Assembly (NCBI GenBank): GCA_027371655.1
Contig: DAHXMR010000010.1
Location: 1-12,422 of the forward strand
From: Microcaldota archaeon
GTDB lineage: Archaea; Micrarchaeota; Micrarchaeia; Norongarragalinales; CAINOH01
DNA length: 12,422 nucleotides
Direction: 5' to 3'
Part shown: in pieces, positions 6,681 to 12,375 of the stretch
Position numbering within the stretch: position 1 is the first letter of the stretch
Layout: each line of letters begins with the position of its first letter
Made by a program: the position numbers and the translations under genes
The notes under the pieces: generated by a model
What the model was told of the DNA's origin: nothing
The model's input: the letters and a program-made list of their open reading frames with translations, nothing else
Databases searched by the model: none

Positions 6681-7388
6681 TTACAGGCGTTCGCGGACTT
6701 CCGCTCCGGGGACGCCTTTCCATCTGTCGCAGGCGAGTTTTCCCTCCCAGCAGATTTTTTCGGTTTCGCATGTTGGCCCCGCGTGCTTGAAGATGTTTGG
6801 CGCAACCTTGCGGCATTCTTCGAGCATCTTGTTTGCGAGCAGGTGTATTTCCCATTGCGCGCGGTTGCACGTGCGCAATTGGAAGAAGTGCAAAAGTTCC
6901 CGCGCGTTCATCGTGACCACGAGGCGGGTTTCGGCCGCGTTGGGCAGGACAAAGCGCGCGTCCTCCTTTTCGATTCCAGCGCCAACCAGTTCGTTGTACA
7001 CGCGCTGGCTTTCAGCCAAAAACGCCTCGTACTTTTCCTTTAGTTCGGGCTTTGCGCGTATTTTGGGCGGGATAACATAGGCAACGTCCTTCGCATTCAC
7101 GTAGCGCTGGGACTGCTGTGAGAATGAGGCAACGCGGTGGCGCACCAGTTGATGCGAGCACGCGCGCGAAATCCCTTCCACCGCGAAAGTGAACGTTGCG
7201 TGCTCGATTGCCGAATGGTGCCCCGACGAAATCACCTGGTTAAGGAGCTTTGCAACCTGCTCGTCGGTCATCTTCTCCTGCAATTCGGCGACTCCCGCCG
7301 CGCTGTAGCACTGCCTCGCAGCCGCAGCGCACGCGCGCTCCGGGTCGGAGGTGTGCCTCAAAAGCGCCACTTTCAGCTTGGTTTCCAC
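6681..7388 (-). CDS. thyX: Flavin-dependent thymidylate synthase
   Basis: Makes dTMP from dUMP using methylene-tetrahydrofolate, FAD and NADPH, without producing dihydrofolate. The signature RHRVASFSQQSQRY is the RHRx7S ThyX motif (about residues 83-96), and NARELLHFFQLR (161-172) followed by RAQWEI carries the substrate-binding region. The C-terminal tail has three cysteines (PTCETEKICWEGKLAC), as in many archaeal ThyX proteins. The start chosen is GTG 7388 (235 residues, METKLKVALLRHT), with GGTGGG at 7398-7403. An in-frame TTG at 7430 would add 14 residues but has no ribosome-binding site and falls within the likely promoter zone. First gene of the one-carbon operon, supplied with methylene-THF by its two downstream partners. 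Confidence 0.96.
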   Translation of the reverse strand: METKLKVALLRHTSDPERACAAAARQCYSAAGVAELQEKMTDEQVAKLLNQVISSGHHSAIEHATFTFAVEGISRACSHQLVRHRVASFSQQSQRYVNAKDVAYVIPPKIRAKPELKEKYEAFLAESQRVYNELVGAGIEKEDARFVLPNAAETRLVVTMNARELLHFFQLRTCNRAQWEIHLLANKMLEECRKVAPNIFKHAGPTCETEKICWEGKLACDRWKGVPGAEVRERL

Positions 7389-7433
7389 GCCTTGCAACCC
7401 ACCAAAAATGAATTCAGCAAAATATTTCAAACC

Positions 7434-7447
7434 GCTAAAATTTTAAG
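7434..7447. promoter_or_regulatory. Probable bidirectional TATA element
   Basis: The perfect palindrome TAAAATTTTA (7436-7445) reads as a TATA-like box on both strands. On the minus strand a start about 27 bp away (near 7413) leaves room for the thyX GGTGGG. On the plus strand the start would be near 7468-7472, exactly where the 12-bp inverted repeat begins. AAATATTTT nearer thyX (7418-7427) is an alternative box for that gene. Confidence 0.4.
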
Positions 7448-7460
7448 GCGATCTTGCCGC

Positions 7461-7610
7461 GGTTTGTAATCTAGCAAACCAAGAAAATGCCATCAAATCC
7501 TTGGTTTGCTATAGCCGGGGTTTGCCCCCGGAGTCCTGAGGATAAAAAAACAGCAAAACTCTTTGGCGCGCCAACGCCTAAAAAGCCTTCTCCCGGTTGG
7601 CGGCTCCGCC
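7461..7610 (+). other. Structured intergenic region with nested, competing inverted repeats (candidate RNA leader or small RNA)
   Basis: TAGCAAACCAAG (7472-7483) and CTTGGTTTGCTA (7500-7511) are perfect 12-bp arms with a 16-nt loop. Then CCGGGG (7515-7520) pairs with CCCCGG (7526-7531). TTGGCGCGCCAA (7563-7574) is a perfect palindrome whose CGCCAAC half also pairs with GTTGGCG (7596-7602), which in turn overlaps GGCGG/CCGCC (7599-7610). A GGTTTG at 7461-7466 can compete for CAAACC (7475-7480). No credible ORF spans it. It lies between divergent thyX and the tRNA-binding-protein gene. I do not recognise a known RNA family; it lacks clear C/D boxes or tRNA T-loop. Confidence 0.35.
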
Positions 7611-7678
7611 GCAGCGCGCTTGAATGCTTTTATTGATTTGCAGGCTAATTACTGGAAGCAAAACTACCGTGATAACAC

Positions 7679-8125
7679 GTGGAAGGACAACAAACCCCCG
7701 CAGCACCTGCCCCGCAGCCCCAAAAGGCGCAGCCGGCGCAAACCCCGGCGCCAGCGCCACAAGCCCATCCGGCGCCCGGTGCGGCCGCAGCCAAATACGA
7801 TGATTTTGCGAAGCTCGACCTCCGCGTTGCCACTATACTCTCGGCGGAAGTTGTGCCCAATTCCGACAAGCTCCTCAAGTTGCGCATAAGCATTGGCAAG
7901 GAAGAGCGCACGCTTGCCGCGGGAATCGCCAAGCACTACTTGCCCGACTCGCTTGTTGGGAAAAAAATAATCGTGATTGCGAATTTGGAGCCCCGCAAGA
8001 TAAGGGGAATAGAGTCCCAAGGAATGCTTTTGGCAGCGGTGTCCGAAGACGAAAACGGAGTTGAAACCGGACTAAGCCTCGTCTCACTCGACCGCGAACT
8101 CCCCAACGGCTCCAAAATTTTTTAA
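7679..8125 (+). CDS. Stand-alone tRNA-binding (EMAP/Trbp111-type OB-fold) protein, MetRS beta-like
   Basis: 148 residues from a GTG start preceded by GTGAT with a 5-nt spacer. Residues 41-148 form the tRNA-binding OB fold known from the MetRS C-terminus, Trbp111 and Arc1p: [69 protein letters not shown]. Residues about 6-38 are a low-complexity Ala/Pro/Gln tether of the kind that joins this domain to another. It is therefore most likely a trans-acting tRNA-binding subunit of methionyl-tRNA synthetase, as in archaea with a separate beta protein, or a free tRNA chaperone. No synthetase catalytic motifs are present. The stop is followed by a short hairpin and then the nuclease gene. Confidence 0.88.
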   Translation: MEGQQTPAAPAPQPQKAQPAQTPAPAPQAHPAPGAAAAKYDDFAKLDLRVATILSAEVVPNSDKLLKLRISIGKEERTLAAGIAKHYLPDSLVGKKIIVIANLEPRKIRGIESQGMLLAAVSEDENGVETGLSLVSLDRELPNGSKIF

Positions 8126-8132
8126 GTTCTCG

Positions 8133-8145
8133 GCAGCTTCGCTGC
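8133..8145 (+). other. Short perfect hairpin between the tRNA-binding protein and nuclease genes
   Basis: GCAGC, loop TTC, GCTGC, 8 bp after the stop and 18 bp before the next ATG. A short T-run (GGTTTTT) begins 6 bp after it, so it could be a weak terminator or a processing site. The gap is too small to hold a typical archaeal promoter for the nuclease gene unless it overlaps the upstream gene. Confidence 0.35.
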
Positions 8146-8162
8146 ATTGTGGTTTTTCACGA

Positions 8163-8813
8163 ATGGACAATCTTCAGCATCCCAAGATTTTCATTGACGA
8201 CCGCGAGTTGAAAAGCGGGGTTGCGCGCCAGCTTTTCGACCTCGGCGCCCTGCTTATGCCCAAGCGGCTTGGGGTTGGGGATTATGTTGCAAGCGACCGC
8301 GTGGTTTTCGAGCGCAAGACCGCAGGCGATTTTGAGCAAAGCATAATCGACGGCAGGCTGTTTTCCCAAGCAAAGGCGCTCAACGATTCATATGCCTCGC
8401 CCATAATCGCCATAATCGGCCACGAAATTCTGCGCGTGAACCCCAAAGCCGCCCGCGGCGCACTGCTCTCCCTTGCAACGGACTACAAAATCCCCGTATT
8501 CATATTCGAAACAGAATCGGAGCTTGGCGAATTCATTTACGCCGCGGCGTTCCGCGAGCAATTCGGCGAAAAACGCGAGCCAAAAATCAACTTGGAAAAA
8601 CGCGCCCTCCCCCTGCACGAGGAACAACAGTTCGTAATCGAGTCACTTCCCCAAGTCGGGCCCGTGCAGGCGAAAAAGCTGCTCGAAGAATTCGGCTCGG
8701 TGCGCGGAGTGTTCAACGCCTCGGAAAAGGACTTGATGCAAACCGAGGGCATAGGCGAAATCCGCGCCAAAAAAATCAGGGAAATAGTGGGAGCGGAATA
8801 CTGGAAAGAATAA
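8163..8813 (+). CDS. XPF/Hef-family structure-specific DNA endonuclease, nuclease plus (HhH)2 only
   Basis: 216 residues, ATG 8163 (only a weak GTGG upstream). Residues 9-140 form the ERCC4 nuclease domain: IDDREL (Asp12, Asp13, Arg14, Glu15), Gly39-Asp40, then VVFERKTAGD with Glu50-Arg51-Lys52 and Asp56, an exact GDx(n)ERKx3D motif. Residues 158-210 form tandem helix-hairpin-helix motifs (PQVGPVQAKKLL and TEGIGEIRAKKIREI). It cuts 3'-flap, splayed-arm and fork-like DNA in repair and fork restart, as a dimer. The domain set is that of short crenarchaeal XPF, not euryarchaeal Hef, which adds an N-terminal helicase. No obvious PCNA-binding box is visible at the C-terminus (GAEYWKE). Assignment is secure; the partner proteins are unknown. 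Confidence 0.95.
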   Translation: MDNLQHPKIFIDDRELKSGVARQLFDLGALLMPKRLGVGDYVASDRVVFERKTAGDFEQSIIDGRLFSQAKALNDSYASPIIAIIGHEILRVNPKAARGALLSLATDYKIPVFIFETESELGEFIYAAAFREQFGEKREPKINLEKRALPLHEEQQFVIESLPQVGPVQAKKLLEEFGSVRGVFNASEKDLMQTEGIGEIRAKKIREIVGAEYWKE

Positions 8814-8842
8814 GCGGGCCATTCCCCAAGCCCGTTGCCCGC
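8814..8842. terminator. Inverted repeat between convergent nuclease and cgi121 genes
   Basis: GCGGGC (8814-8819) pairs with GCCCGC (8837-8842) across a 17-nt loop, starting directly after the nuclease stop codon and ending 5 bp before the cgi121 stop codon. Position fits a shared terminator, but there is no strong T-run on either side, so function is inferred from place and symmetry. Confidence 0.4.
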
Positions 8843-8847
8843 CCTAT

Positions 8848-9327
8848 TCAATCAATCGCGGCAACGGCTATTTTCTCCTGCACCAGCCTTTCCGCAGGAT
8901 AGTTTTCAAGCGCGCCCTTGGGCAGGTTGTACGCTTTGGCAAGCCAGATTCGGGCGTCATTGAGTTCGACGGCAGTGGGCTTCCCCACTTCTTTTGCCCT
9001 GCCCAGTTGTTTCAGCTCCTGCAAAACGTCTTTTGGGCTTGCCACGCACACATCTTTTTCCTCCGCCTTGGCTGCTGCCAGGGACAGCGCTTGGGAAACG
9101 TTGCGGCTTGCAGCCAAAAACCGCAGCCACTCCAAGTCGAGGGAGCGCGCCTTGTTTTCCCCTCGCTGAAAAGATTTATAAGCCTGCAAAAGAGAATATT
9201 CTAACAGCGCGCGGAAAGCGCAAAAGTCGCGCCTCACAAGTAAAAACGGCGCGTTGTTGCCTGCTTTTAGTCGCTTCACTGCTTCCTCAAGCCCGAGGCT
9301 TGTTTCAAGCGTGTAAACGTGCATCAT
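8848..9327 (-). CDS. cgi121: KEOPS complex subunit Cgi121
   Basis: 159 residues; starts at the ATG pair 9327/9324 (MMHVYTLETS). The segment DLEWLRFLAASRNVSQAL (about 64-81) is the characteristic Cgi121 core (acidic residue, LRxLxxxRxxxxAL), and NAPFLLVRRDFCAFRALLEYSLLQA matches the preceding helical region of the family. Cgi121 binds Bud32 and the tRNA CCA end in the KEOPS complex that installs t6A37 in ANN-decoding tRNAs with Kae1. No other KEOPS gene is in the window. It is divergent from rps8e with only 52 bp between the starts, so the promoters must be packed together. I am fairly sure of the family despite its low sequence conservation. Confidence 0.82.
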   Translation of the reverse strand: MMHVYTLETSLGLEEAVKRLKAGNNAPFLLVRRDFCAFRALLEYSLLQAYKSFQRGENKARSLDLEWLRFLAASRNVSQALSLAAAKAEEKDVCVASPKDVLQELKQLGRAKEVGKPTAVELNDARIWLAKAYNLPKGALENYPAERLVQEKIAVAAID

Positions 9328-9379
9328 GGCAAATCAAACTTTCGCGTTTCTGCAATTTTAATCCAAACGGTGGTTTTCA

Positions 9380-9802
9380 ATGGTTCAATATCACAGGGCA
9401 CTTAAAACAAAGAGGACCGGAAGCGGCGGCCGCCTGCGCGCAAGCCGCGACAAAATCAAGCTGCACGTCGGCGGGTTCTTCGCACGCACGAAGCTCTTGA
9501 AGGCCGAGGAATCCAAGTCCGCGGAAAAGAAGGAGCTCAAGGAAGTCCGCGTTTCTTTCAAGACCAAGGGCGGCCAGCGCAAGATTGCGGCGGAGCACGT
9601 GCTTTACGCCAACGTCACAATCGCGCCCGGCAAGTCCAAGAAGGCGAAAATCCTCAACGTCGTGCAAAGCCCGGACAACCGCCACTACGCGCGCGAAAAC
9701 GTCATGACCCGCGGCGCCATAATCGAAACCGAGGCGGGCAAGGCGAAAATCACCTCGCGCCCCGGCCAAAGCGGCGTCGTGAACGCCACTCTTATGAAAT
9801 AG
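9380..9802 (+). CDS. rps8e: Small ribosomal subunit protein eS8
   Basis: 140 residues; ATG 9380 with GGTGG at 9369-9373, spacing 6. Family hallmarks: a Gly/Arg/Lys-rich N-terminus (KTKRTGSGGRLRASRDK), GGQRKIAAEHVLYANV, KAKILNVVQSPDNRHYARENVMTRGAIIETEAGKAKITSRPGQSGVVNA at about 87-136. It is a 16S rRNA-binding protein of the archaeal/eukaryotic 30S. Archaeal eS8 is usually about 125-130 residues; the extra length falls in a charged stretch (LLKAEESKSAEKKELKEVR) near residues 39-57. Divergent from cgi121. AAGCC-rich sequence follows the stop, but no convincing terminator is visible before the AT-rich island. Confidence 0.97.
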   Translation: MVQYHRALKTKRTGSGGRLRASRDKIKLHVGGFFARTKLLKAEESKSAEKKELKEVRVSFKTKGGQRKIAAEHVLYANVTIAPGKSKKAKILNVVQSPDNRHYARENVMTRGAIIETEAGKAKITSRPGQSGVVNATLMK

Positions 9803-9861
9803 GCTCGTAGCAAGCCAGTATGATTATCAGCGTGTTTGTGGTTTGAGCTAAGTCGGACTAG

Positions 9862-9874
9862 AAAATATTTTAAA
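9862..9874 (+). promoter_or_regulatory. TATA-like promoter of the AT-rich two-gene insert
   Basis: AAAATATTTTAAA is a strong AT box. A start site about 26-28 bp from its centre falls near 9895, next to the GTG at 9897, so the first message may be leaderless or nearly so. If instead transcription begins further upstream, GTGAT at 9884-9888 would serve as ribosome-binding site with 8-nt spacing. Confidence 0.45.
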
Positions 9875-9896
9875 CCAGGGCGCGTGATAGTACCGG

Positions 9897-10151
9897 GTGT
9901 TGAAATTGGATCAAAAAACCCAAGTAATATCTATAAACGAAGAGCAGCTTCGTGATTTTCTTAAACAAATTGGGTTTTTTACTCGAATTGAACGCGATAT
10001 CGAATATATTGTTGACAAAGATGGTAACGCAGTAGTTTGCCCAGATACTGGCGAGACAATTCATTTAGGTAACCTTGGTTTTATTGAGAAGGGCTCGTTT
10101 ATACTTCACTCTGACTCCCCAGCAGCCTATAATTCCTATTTGTTGAGATAG
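9897..10151 (+). CDS. Hypothetical 84-residue protein in the AT-rich insert
   Basis: Not recognised. It starts at GTG 9897 (MLKLDQKTQ) or at the TTG codons 9900 or 9906; the last would use GGGTG as ribosome-binding site. It has a short N-terminal helix (EEQLRDFLKQIGFF), then alternating strands with a single CPDTGETIHLG segment (about 48-58) and an aromatic/Ser-rich end (FILHSDSPAAYNSYLL). One Cys only, so no zinc site. No membrane segment. Its stop is 10 bp before the next GTG, with GTGAT between, so the two genes are co-transcribed. Codon use (AAA, ATA, TTA, AAT frequent) is unlike the neighbouring ribosomal and TFB genes, pointing to transfer. Confidence 0.6.
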   Translation: MLKLDQKTQVISINEEQLRDFLKQIGFFTRIERDIEYIVDKDGNAVVCPDTGETIHLGNLGFIEKGSFILHSDSPAAYNSYLLR

Positions 10152-10161
10152 GCGTGATTTT

Positions 10162-10980
10162 GTGGGGATTCAAGATCTCTTTGGCAAAAAGCTCCAGAGT
10201 CTAGCCAGTCTACTAAACCTTCGTGTCGATAAGTTGGAAGCGAGTTCACAAAAACTCGAAGCCAAAAATGTGGTTACGTATAACGTTACCTATAACGATA
10301 ATCGACAATATGTAGTTCAGCAACATGCCCCTACTGCGTTGCAAGGCGAGTTGGAGCAATTCGATAAAGGGCACGTGTTGTTTGTTCCCGAACGGGTAGT
10401 GCCTACGCAAATAGTTCAAGAGGCTAATCTGCAAACAAAAAAAGAAAAATTGAGTTTTTACAAGAGATATCTTCCCCAAAAGGACTTAGGCTGCTTGGCT
10501 TTGAGTTTGGATGCTATTTACTCGGAAGATATGGGCGTTAGCGCTGATGCGCGTAAGTTCCGTGAAGAAATTGCGAAGCGTTATGGTCTTCGTGGAAAAC
10601 AAATTTACAACTTCGCTAGAGCCGGATTTTTTGAAAAGGAGATACCTGAGAAAATAAGTCTGTTCAAAGAAGATAAAACTATGACCGGACTTTTTCTTGA
10701 AGGTTTGTGGGCAGCTCCCCAATACATTTTTCTGAGCTATTGGAAAACAAAGCAGGATACTTTGGAAAACCTACGGTCATTGGTCAATCAGATTCACTCT
10801 AGGACAATAGTTGTTGAACAAGTTTACATTTATTCGCGGGGAGATACGCTGAACCGTATGCTGGTTGAGGTTTGCGACTCCGACGTCGTCAGAGATAATT
10901 TTGCATCATATAAAATACACGATTATAAGCTTGCGGGGAAACCTGCAAAAAAGGCGGAACTTATGCCTAAGGGAACCTGA
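10162..10980 (+). CDS. Hypothetical 272-residue cytosolic protein in the AT-rich insert
   Basis: Not assigned. GTG start with GTGAT at 10154-10158, only 3 nt away. Layout: N-terminal helical stretch rich in Leu/Lys (about 1-36, possible coiled coil), a short strand-rich segment VVTYNVTYNDNRQYVV (37-52), a linker with many Gln/Glu, then a compact domain (about 95-265). Within it IAKRYGLRGKQIYNFARAGFF (about 134-154) is a distinctive helix-turn-like block, and PQYIFLSYWKTKQDTLENL to VYIYSRGDTLNRMLVEV looks like an alpha/beta unit. No catalytic motif, transmembrane segment or signal peptide seen. AT-rich codon use matches the preceding 84-residue gene. Its function may depend on that partner; a mobile-element or defence-related role is possible but not shown. 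Confidence 0.75.
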   Translation: MGIQDLFGKKLQSLASLLNLRVDKLEASSQKLEAKNVVTYNVTYNDNRQYVVQQHAPTALQGELEQFDKGHVLFVPERVVPTQIVQEANLQTKKEKLSFYKRYLPQKDLGCLALSLDAIYSEDMGVSADARKFREEIAKRYGLRGKQIYNFARAGFFEKEIPEKISLFKEDKTMTGLFLEGLWAAPQYIFLSYWKTKQDTLENLRSLVNQIHSRTIVVEQVYIYSRGDTLNRMLVEVCDSDVVRDNFASYKIHDYKLAGKPAKKAELMPKGT

Positions 10981-11000
10981 CGTTCGAGTCTGATTTCTCC

Positions 11001-11023
11001 TTATAAACCCGAAATCTTTATAT
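11001..11023 (+). promoter_or_regulatory. Promoter region of gar1 with two TATA-like boxes
   Basis: TTATAAA at 11001-11007 and the stronger TTTATAT at 11017-11023, preceded by an A-rich BRE-like GAAATC. The second box puts the start near 11045, leaving about 100 nt of untranslated leader before gar1, long for an archaeal message. The leader contains facing A- and T-tracts (about 11056-11071) and a small CAGC/GCTG hairpin near 11107-11121. Confidence 0.5.
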
Positions 11024-11148
11024 CCCAAAAACTGCGAAATCATACCGCAAGGCATAAAAAACCATTTTTTTGCCGCCTTTGCCGATTTAGCGTTTTTACC
11101 TTCAAACAGCGCTTAGGCTGCTTCATCAAAGTCGAGAAAGGGGTTTGC

Positions 11149-11382
11149 GTGTCGCAGGAATTCGTTGTTTTGAAGCTTTCCGCAAGCGGAAACCTCGTGT
11201 TGTCCGGGGGGGAGGGCGCAAAACCAGTTGCGCACCCTACGAACGCGTATTTGGCGGGCAAGCCCGTTGCAACGGTGTTCGAGACGATTGGACGGGAATC
11301 GAGCCCGTTGTTTTTGGCTTACCCCGCAAAGGGCGTTGACGCGGCGGGTTTGGTCGGGAAGAAACTAAGCACCGCGCATTAG
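11149..11382 (+). CDS. gar1: H/ACA ribonucleoprotein subunit Gar1-like protein
   Basis: 77 residues from GTG 11149, with GGGG at 11140-11143 as probable ribosome-binding site. Gar1 is the small beta-barrel subunit that joins Cbf5, Nop10 and L7Ae in box H/ACA pseudouridine synthase particles. The pattern LSASGNLVLSG, then NAYLAGKPVATVFETIGRESSPLFLAYPAK, then LVGKKL matches the Gar1 core (KxVGxVxdxfGpvxxPyxxV ... lvGkkly). The eukaryotic RGG tails are absent, as in archaea. Position directly upstream of tfb is the well-known archaeal gar1-tfb order, which supports the call because the protein is short and diverged. The family call is likely rather than certain. Confidence 0.8.
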   Translation: MSQEFVVLKLSASGNLVLSGGEGAKPVAHPTNAYLAGKPVATVFETIGRESSPLFLAYPAKGVDAAGLVGKKLSTAH

Positions 11383-11398
11383 CGGGGTTTGAGCCCCG
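11383..11398 (+). terminator. GC hairpin between gar1 and tfb
   Basis: CGGGG, 6-nt loop TTTGAG, CCCCG begins one base after the gar1 stop and is followed by a T-rich run (TGTTTTTTTGGATTTTG). It may terminate or attenuate transcription into tfb. No obvious TATA box for tfb lies in the 51 bp that remain, so read-through may matter. Confidence 0.45.
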
Positions 11399-11449
11399 AA
11401 TTTTGATGTTTGTTTTTTTGGATTTTGTGAAAAAAGGTGGTTTTGTAAA

Positions 11450-12364
11450 ATGATGTTGCAACACGCAAAGTGCCCGGAATGCCAGAGTTCCAAGCTTCGG
11501 CATGACGCATCCCGCGGCGAAGTTGTTTGCTCGGAGTGCGGCCTCGTGCTCGAGGAGAACATTGTCAGCGAGGGGCCGGAATGGCGCGCTTTCGATGCCG
11601 AGCAGCGCGCGAGCCGCGCGCGCACGGGTGCACCGCTCAAATACATGTCGCCCAACAAGGGGCTTGTCACCGAGATTGACCAGTACAACCGCGACGTGCG
11701 CGGGGGGAAGATCGCCCCGTCGCAGCAGGCGCAGTTGTACCGCATGCGCAAGTGGCACAAGCGCGCGAGCATTTCCAATTCCATCGAGCGCAACCTTGCA
11801 ATCGCGTTGACCGAGCTCAACCGCGTGGCATCGCACTTGGGCTTGCAGGAGAACGTGCGCGAGTCGAGCGCTTTGCTTTACCGCAAGTGCGTCGAGAAGG
11901 GTTTGATCCGCGGCAGGCAGATTGAGAGCGTTGTTTCCGCGGTGATTTACGCGATTTGCCGCCAGTACGGAATTCCCCGCACGCTCGACGAGATTGCGAA
12001 CGTCGCCGAAATCCCGAAGAAGGAAATCGGGAGGACTTACCGCCTCATCACGCAGGAGCTCGAGCTCAAGGTGCCGCTGACCAACCCGCGCTTTTACATC
12101 ACCCGCTTCATTACTTCCTTGAAGCTGAGCGGGCAGACGCAGGAAAAGGCCATTGACATCCTTGACCAGGCCCTTGCCAAGGGATTGATTTCCGGCCGCG
12201 GGCCCATGGGCGTTGCGGCGGCAAGCGTGTACATCGCCTCCGTTTTGACCGGAGAGCGGCGCACGCAGAAGGAAGTCGCCGACGTTGCGGGAGTCACCGA
12301 AGTGACCATACGCAACCGCTATCGCGAGCTCAAGAAAGCGCTCGGCCTGAAAGTCAGCATCTAG
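11450..12364 (+). CDS. tfb: Transcription initiation factor B (TFB)
   Basis: 304 residues, the usual TFB length. ATG 11450 has GGTGG at 11436-11440; a second in-frame ATG follows directly. Residues 8-30 form the N-terminal zinc ribbon (Cys8, Cys11, Cys27, Cys30). Next comes the B-reader/B-linker with EGPEWRAFDAEQRASRARTG (41-60) and APLKYMSPNKGLVTEI (61-76). Two cyclin folds follow: about 107-200 (RNLAIALTELNRVASHLGL, AVIYAICRQYGIPRTLDEIA) and about 208-300 (GPMGVAAASVYIAS, TQKEVADVAGVTEVTIRNRYREL, the HTH that reads the BRE). It recruits RNA polymerase to TBP-bound promoters. No truncation or missing zinc ligand. Lies behind gar1. Confidence 0.98.
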   Translation: MMLQHAKCPECQSSKLRHDASRGEVVCSECGLVLEENIVSEGPEWRAFDAEQRASRARTGAPLKYMSPNKGLVTEIDQYNRDVRGGKIAPSQQAQLYRMRKWHKRASISNSIERNLAIALTELNRVASHLGLQENVRESSALLYRKCVEKGLIRGRQIESVVSAVIYAICRQYGIPRTLDEIANVAEIPKKEIGRTYRLITQELELKVPLTNPRFYITRFITSLKLSGQTQEKAIDILDQALAKGLISGRGPMGVAAASVYIASVLTGERRTQKEVADVAGVTEVTIRNRYRELKKALGLKVSI

Positions 12365-12375
12365 TTTTCCATTTT

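Noticed and set aside
6655..6870. N-terminal 72-residue extension of folD
   Set aside because: It overlaps the thyX 3' end and is unlike FolD; MAAKILNCIG at 6654 fits the family start.
7461..7610. Possible box C/D sRNA or tRNA in the structured region
   Set aside because: CTGA occurs once (7535-7538), but no RTGATGA box C is nearby and there is no GTTCRA T-loop; only unspecified structure can be claimed.
9845..9860. AGCTAAGTCGG resembles a tRNA A-box, and GTTCGAGTC at 10982-10990 resembles a T-loop, hinting at a tRNA split by the island
   Set aside because: The flanks do not form D-, T- or acceptor stems (TGAC does not pair with TGAT), and the sequences at the two island ends are not duplicated, so there is no tRNA or attachment site that I can support.
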